Assembly: GCA_014898425.1 (NCBI GenBank)
Contig: RCSZ01000012.1
Location: 1,116,001-1,180,000, forward strand
DNA: 64,000 bases
Direction of reading: 5' to 3'
Origin: Botryotinia globosa
Lineage: Eukaryota; Ascomycota; Leotiomycetes; Helotiales; Sclerotiniaceae
How positions within the stretch are numbered: the stretch's first letter is position 1; each line of letters opens with the position of its first letter. The notes under the pieces are model-generated. The model saw only the letters and a program-made list of their open reading frames with translations, had not been told where the DNA came from and searched no databases. Shown piece by piece: positions 60,595 through 64,000 of the stretch. A program made the translations under genes and the position numbers.

Positions 60595-61609
60595 ATGTCG
60601 AAGTCACGAGAGCAGGCTATTAAGGGTGTCGAGGCGATCTTTGAGAGGTATACATTCTTTGATTTCTTATGTATTTGTGTTAGAATTTATAAGTGTGTAT
60701 GCGCCACGTGAGGGAATAGGATACAGCATTTCAAGATACCTGTACAGTAGTGGTACTTCGTTGGCCGCCGCAATGAAGGACTCTTTCTTCCTGGGTGGTT
60801 AGTAGTACTATACCACAACTTCTAGAAGTCCTTAAACATCAACTATATTTTTCTCTGTGCCAGTTGCTCTGTCTATACGCGATCTTCTACGCCTGCTCTT
60901 CACTTCACTTCACATCCCCCCCCCCCCTGAAGTCCTATACCCTCTTCTCCCACCTTCTAACAAACCCCAGATACCGACTAATCGCCCAAGCCCAAAATTT
61001 CAAAGGCTTCGACTCTCACCTCATGGAAAACATCAAAATTATCGATGCCACCTCCTCAGGAACCGTAACACTCGAATTTCTAATAGATGAACAATATAGC
61101 AACATCAACAATGTGATGCATGGAGGAGCCGGTGGTGTCATATTTGATATGTGTACTACGTTTGCTTTAGGACCTGTTGCTAAACCTGGATCTTGGGAGT
61201 AAGTTCTTTTTCCTTCTGGGCTCTGGGAGTAAGTTTGAAAAATATGCTAATGCTAACGGGGAGTAGTTTTCTGGGTGGTGTAACGAGGACACTCAATTTG
61301 AGTTACTTAAGGGCTGTTCCAGTCGGTATGTAGATTTCCATCTAATCATGTGCTAGGAATAGCACTTTTCGAAGATAATCAATATTAACAATCCCAGGCA
61401 CGACTGTCCGTATATATACCGAAGTAGTACAGTATGGCAAAACGATGGCGATGCTTCGTGGTACCATGACTAGTCAAGATGGATCAATCATTTATTGCAC
61501 GTGTGAACATCATAAAGTGCGTATGCCAACTCGGAAAGAACATCTAGAGCATAAGGTAGAATGGGATGGCCTGTGGAGTAAAGAGTCTGATGGAAAATCG
61601 AAATTATGA
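60595..61609 (+). CDS. Hotdog-fold acyl-CoA thioesterase (4HBT, ACOT13/PaaI-like)
   Basis: Four exons (60595-60647, 60971-61198, 61267-61325, 61398-61609) encode 183 residues, usual for the family. The core motif NNVMHGGAGGVIFDM (about residues 70-84) is the hotdog helix region with the conserved HGG; the following blocks LGGVTRTLNLSYLRAVPVG and GTMTSQDGSIIYCTCEHHK are typical of fungal ACOT13-like thioesterases. They hydrolyse acyl-CoA or other acyl thioesters; the substrate here is unknown. The first intron is long (323 bases) and was chosen because only the direct join from 60647 to 60971 keeps frame (..FER-YRLIAQ). A tested extra exon near 60736 created stops. The C-terminus is Lys/Ser-rich. 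Confidence 0.85.
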
Positions 61610-62085
61610 TATCTATAGTCCTCGGGCGCAGAATTGCCCAAAGGGCACTACGGATTTTTCAGGCAAAGGTATAAAAACCCTGTCTTCTCTTCTGGACCGC
61701 CTCGAAGAGAGGAAGTCTCATTGCTCGACAGTGATCTTTCAAAAAGAGAGTATACACAGATGACACAAGGAAGATTATTTCAAGATCATATAGTTCACGG
61801 CTTCTGAGCAATATCTCAACCAGCCTTAGAAGCTATACCCTATCAAAGCACCGTCTAGAATGCCTGAATGTAAAGTCCAGGTGCCGAGTGGGTTTCGGCA
61901 TTTCCTCAATACAAAAAAAAACAATCACTCGCTCTTGGTAGATATTCCGCAATACACTGAATTCAGTCCAAGTTCATTATCCCAATGATGAGGGCATCAA
62001 TTCATAGATTCGTTAATCCAACACACTAAGCCAAACCGAACTCCCAGGACAATGTTCCAAACCATTATTCATATACACCTCAGCC
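61610..62085. other. Convergent 3' region thioesterase/condensin
   Basis: About 475 bases between convergent stop codons. No supported gene. Confidence 0.5.
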
Positions 62086-64000
62086 CTACATACCCATCTC
62101 AATATCTCCATCATCATCCAAGAGACTTTCAACCAGACTATCCTGCAATTGTTGTTCTAACAACGATTCCTCCTCATCGGGAGGAACAATGGTCTTTTCT
62201 TGCTCAGCAGTGACCGTTCCTTCGCTTTCATCGACATCTTCTTCCTCCGCGTTTTCCTCTTCGTCTTCCTCTACGCTCTCCATTTTGATTTGGCTGTCCA
62301 TTATCACTTCCGGACCTCTGCTCTTTTTCGATTCCACACTTCCAGCCCTGCTTCTGGTGCTGTCACCGATTGGGACGCTTTCACCCCTTACACTGTCTCT
62401 CATCACACTTCCTCCTCTCAGAACACTTTCCTCTCTCGTATCTTTTTCGGTGAGAGAATTTACAATCTTGCCAAGAGTAACGTGTATCTTGAACAAGGCA
62501 TTTCTACCAGTGGCATCGAGGCCCAACTTTTTGTTCTCGACGGCCTCAGTCACCTCCTCATATGTGGCGCGAAGCTTATCCTCGGACGATGCTGGTGAGA
62601 TATGAAGCTTGGCGAGGAGAGGTGTGAGAGTTTTCTTTTCTTCCACTATTTGAATTGTTAGATTGGGTGTTATAGCACTAAGAATGAAAATTTCAACTTA
62701 CATCTCATAGAAGAGTTTAACCTCTCTAGAATATCCATAGCAAAGTCAAGATGGACATCTCCATTGACTGCTTTCTTAGCTGCATCATCGGACAACGTGA
62801 GTTGATTTCCAGGAACATAGCATTTTCTAGGGTCTGTCCAATCTACCAAATGAGCACCAATCGTCCCAAGACCAACCATTTCAGCCTCAGCATCCTCATC
62901 GTCATCTTGCGTTTCAAAAAGTTTGTGCATGGCATCTAATGCCACTCCACGCATCCTATCTTGATTTTCTGCTCTGCTATAACAGTAAACTGGTAGGAAA
63001 TAGGTAAGTGTTTGACGAACACCTTGGTTGTGAGCTGTGCTGGGATCAAAGTAAAGGACAACCAATGTCTTCAATAGATCATCGATAGCAGACGAGGCAT
63101 CAGTAATTACACGTCCCAGCAAGAGCTTAGCAACAGCAACGGTAGCTGCTGCCTGAACTTCAGGGTCTTTGGCGCCGGATTTCAAAGCCTTCAAATAGAC
63201 CTTGGTCAAAATTGTAGGATTCGATTCTAGAAGTTGGGCACCGTGTTGGTTGAGCATGTCGGTCAAGATCTGCAAAGCAGTGATTTGAAGGGCAGAGTGG
63301 CCTTTGCTAAAGAAATGTATGAAAAGAGCCAGATTTTCCTCAGCCAAAGATTTGTCAAGAAGAGAACACAGGCCAATACAGAGAAGACCACGTTCTCGCA
63401 CAGGTGCTTCGTGGCTACGCACAGCTGGCACAACAAGGTTGTTGAGCATGGCTACAAGATCCGGATTCTCCTTAAGACTTCCTTCAACATTTTCAAGCAT
63501 ACATTGCACAATATGCAAGCATTTCATATTGACCATAATTTCACGTACTGCTTTCTCTTGCTCCTCTTCCTCTGTCATTGGAGGCTTTTTCTTGCCTCTG
63601 GTGGGCTTCTCGTCATCACTGACGTCAGATCTTGCAGAATGGAAGCTCTCTTCCGCATCCTCGAAGTCTTGTTCATCCGTAACCGTATCGTGAACATCTG
63701 CAACAGCTTCCAAGACTACACTACAAAATTCCCTTTCACCAGCAGGAGTTGCGGCACAAATTCCTCTGAGGACTTCAACGGTTAGTTTGGTAACTTCCTC
63801 AGGCAGCTCCGGAATAGCCAAATGCTGTCTCAGAAGCGTGAACATTTTCCGTCGTCCAACTTCATCTGAATAGTCCAGAGTTCGAGCAATGTGGAGTAGT
63901 TGCTCGACAATGAATTCTTGCTCTACTGTATCTTCTTCTTCCGCTACATCCTCGGTGATCTCCTCCTGTGTTGCAATCCTCTTGAGAGTCTCTACCAAAA
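62086..64000 (-). CDS. Condensin complex subunit 3 (Ycg1/Cnd3, CAP-G type), C-terminal part
   Basis: Minus-strand gene cut by the right window edge. Two exons are visible (64000-62702 and 62645-62086), joined in phase. The visible protein of about 620 residues consists of HEAT-like helical repeats (for example ALQITALQILTDMLNQHG, AAATVAVAKLLLGR), an acidic loop EDAEESFHSARSDVSDDEKP and the condensin Cnd3 C-terminal domain region ending ..DILERLNSSMR. A disordered tail rich in Glu, Asp and Ser closes the protein. This subunit is the HEAT-repeat protein of condensin that binds DNA with the kleisin Brn1/Cnd2. The 5' part and start codon lie outside the window. Confidence 0.88.

Noticed and set aside
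60736..60797. Possible additional exon of the thioesterase gene (..YLYSSGTSLAAAMKDSFFLG)
   Set aside because: It has a fair acceptor, but no donor choice connects it in frame to the next exon without a stop. Direct splicing from 60647 to 60971 keeps frame.

Overview
The window reads as nuclear DNA of a filamentous ascomycete, most likely a leotiomycete close to Botrytis or Sclerotinia. Genes have short GT-AG introns with CTAAY branch points, fungal-specific families are present (Zn2Cys6 regulator, 2EXR proteins, GPI-anchored Ser/Thr-rich wall protein, NRPS-like reductase remnant), and one retrotransposon shows AT conversion typical of repeat-induced point mutation (RIP). The species call is inference.

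Layout. 0-11 kb is gene-poor: a small secreted thaumatin-like protein (minus, 0.2-0.8 kb), about 7 kb without a convincing gene, then a repeat-rich GPI-anchored wall protein (plus, 8.3-10.9 kb). 12-26.5 kb is a dense housekeeping block: MCM5 (minus) divergent from VPS54 (plus), XRN1 (minus) divergent from HAT2 (plus), and a tiny three-exon gene (minus) facing HAT2. 29.3-32.3 kb holds a Zn2Cys6 transcription factor. 35.6-36.6 kb holds a decayed, internally deleted NRPS-like adenylate-forming reductase.

38.6-47.4 kb is an accessory island: an intron-containing tRNA-Gly(TCC); a 5,986-bp RIP-degraded Ty1/copia element with 170-bp LTRs and a 5-bp target duplication; a later 240-bp solo-LTR-like insertion nested inside it that was never RIP-mutated; a 153-bp tandem array of about 4.7 copies; and a decayed tRNA-like sequence. 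An F-box/LRR-type protein lies at 50-51.8 kb (minus). Two paralogous 2EXR genes lie at 54.6-56.9 kb (minus). The first has a solo LTR of the same 170-bp family directly upstream of its start codon, and a MITE-like element lies between the two. 57-60.6 kb shows no convincing gene. The window ends with a hotdog-fold thioesterase (plus) and the 3' part of condensin subunit 3 (minus, cut by the window edge).

The conserved genes serve DNA replication (MCM5), endosome-to-Golgi transport (VPS54), mRNA decay (XRN1), histone acetylation and chromatin assembly (HAT2) and chromosome condensation (condensin). They do not form one pathway. No CRISPR, prokaryotic defence system or intact biosynthetic cluster is present. 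The most informative part is the layered transposon history and its effect on neighbouring genes. Exon boundaries were derived by hand from splice signals, reading-frame continuity and family conservation, without transcript data.
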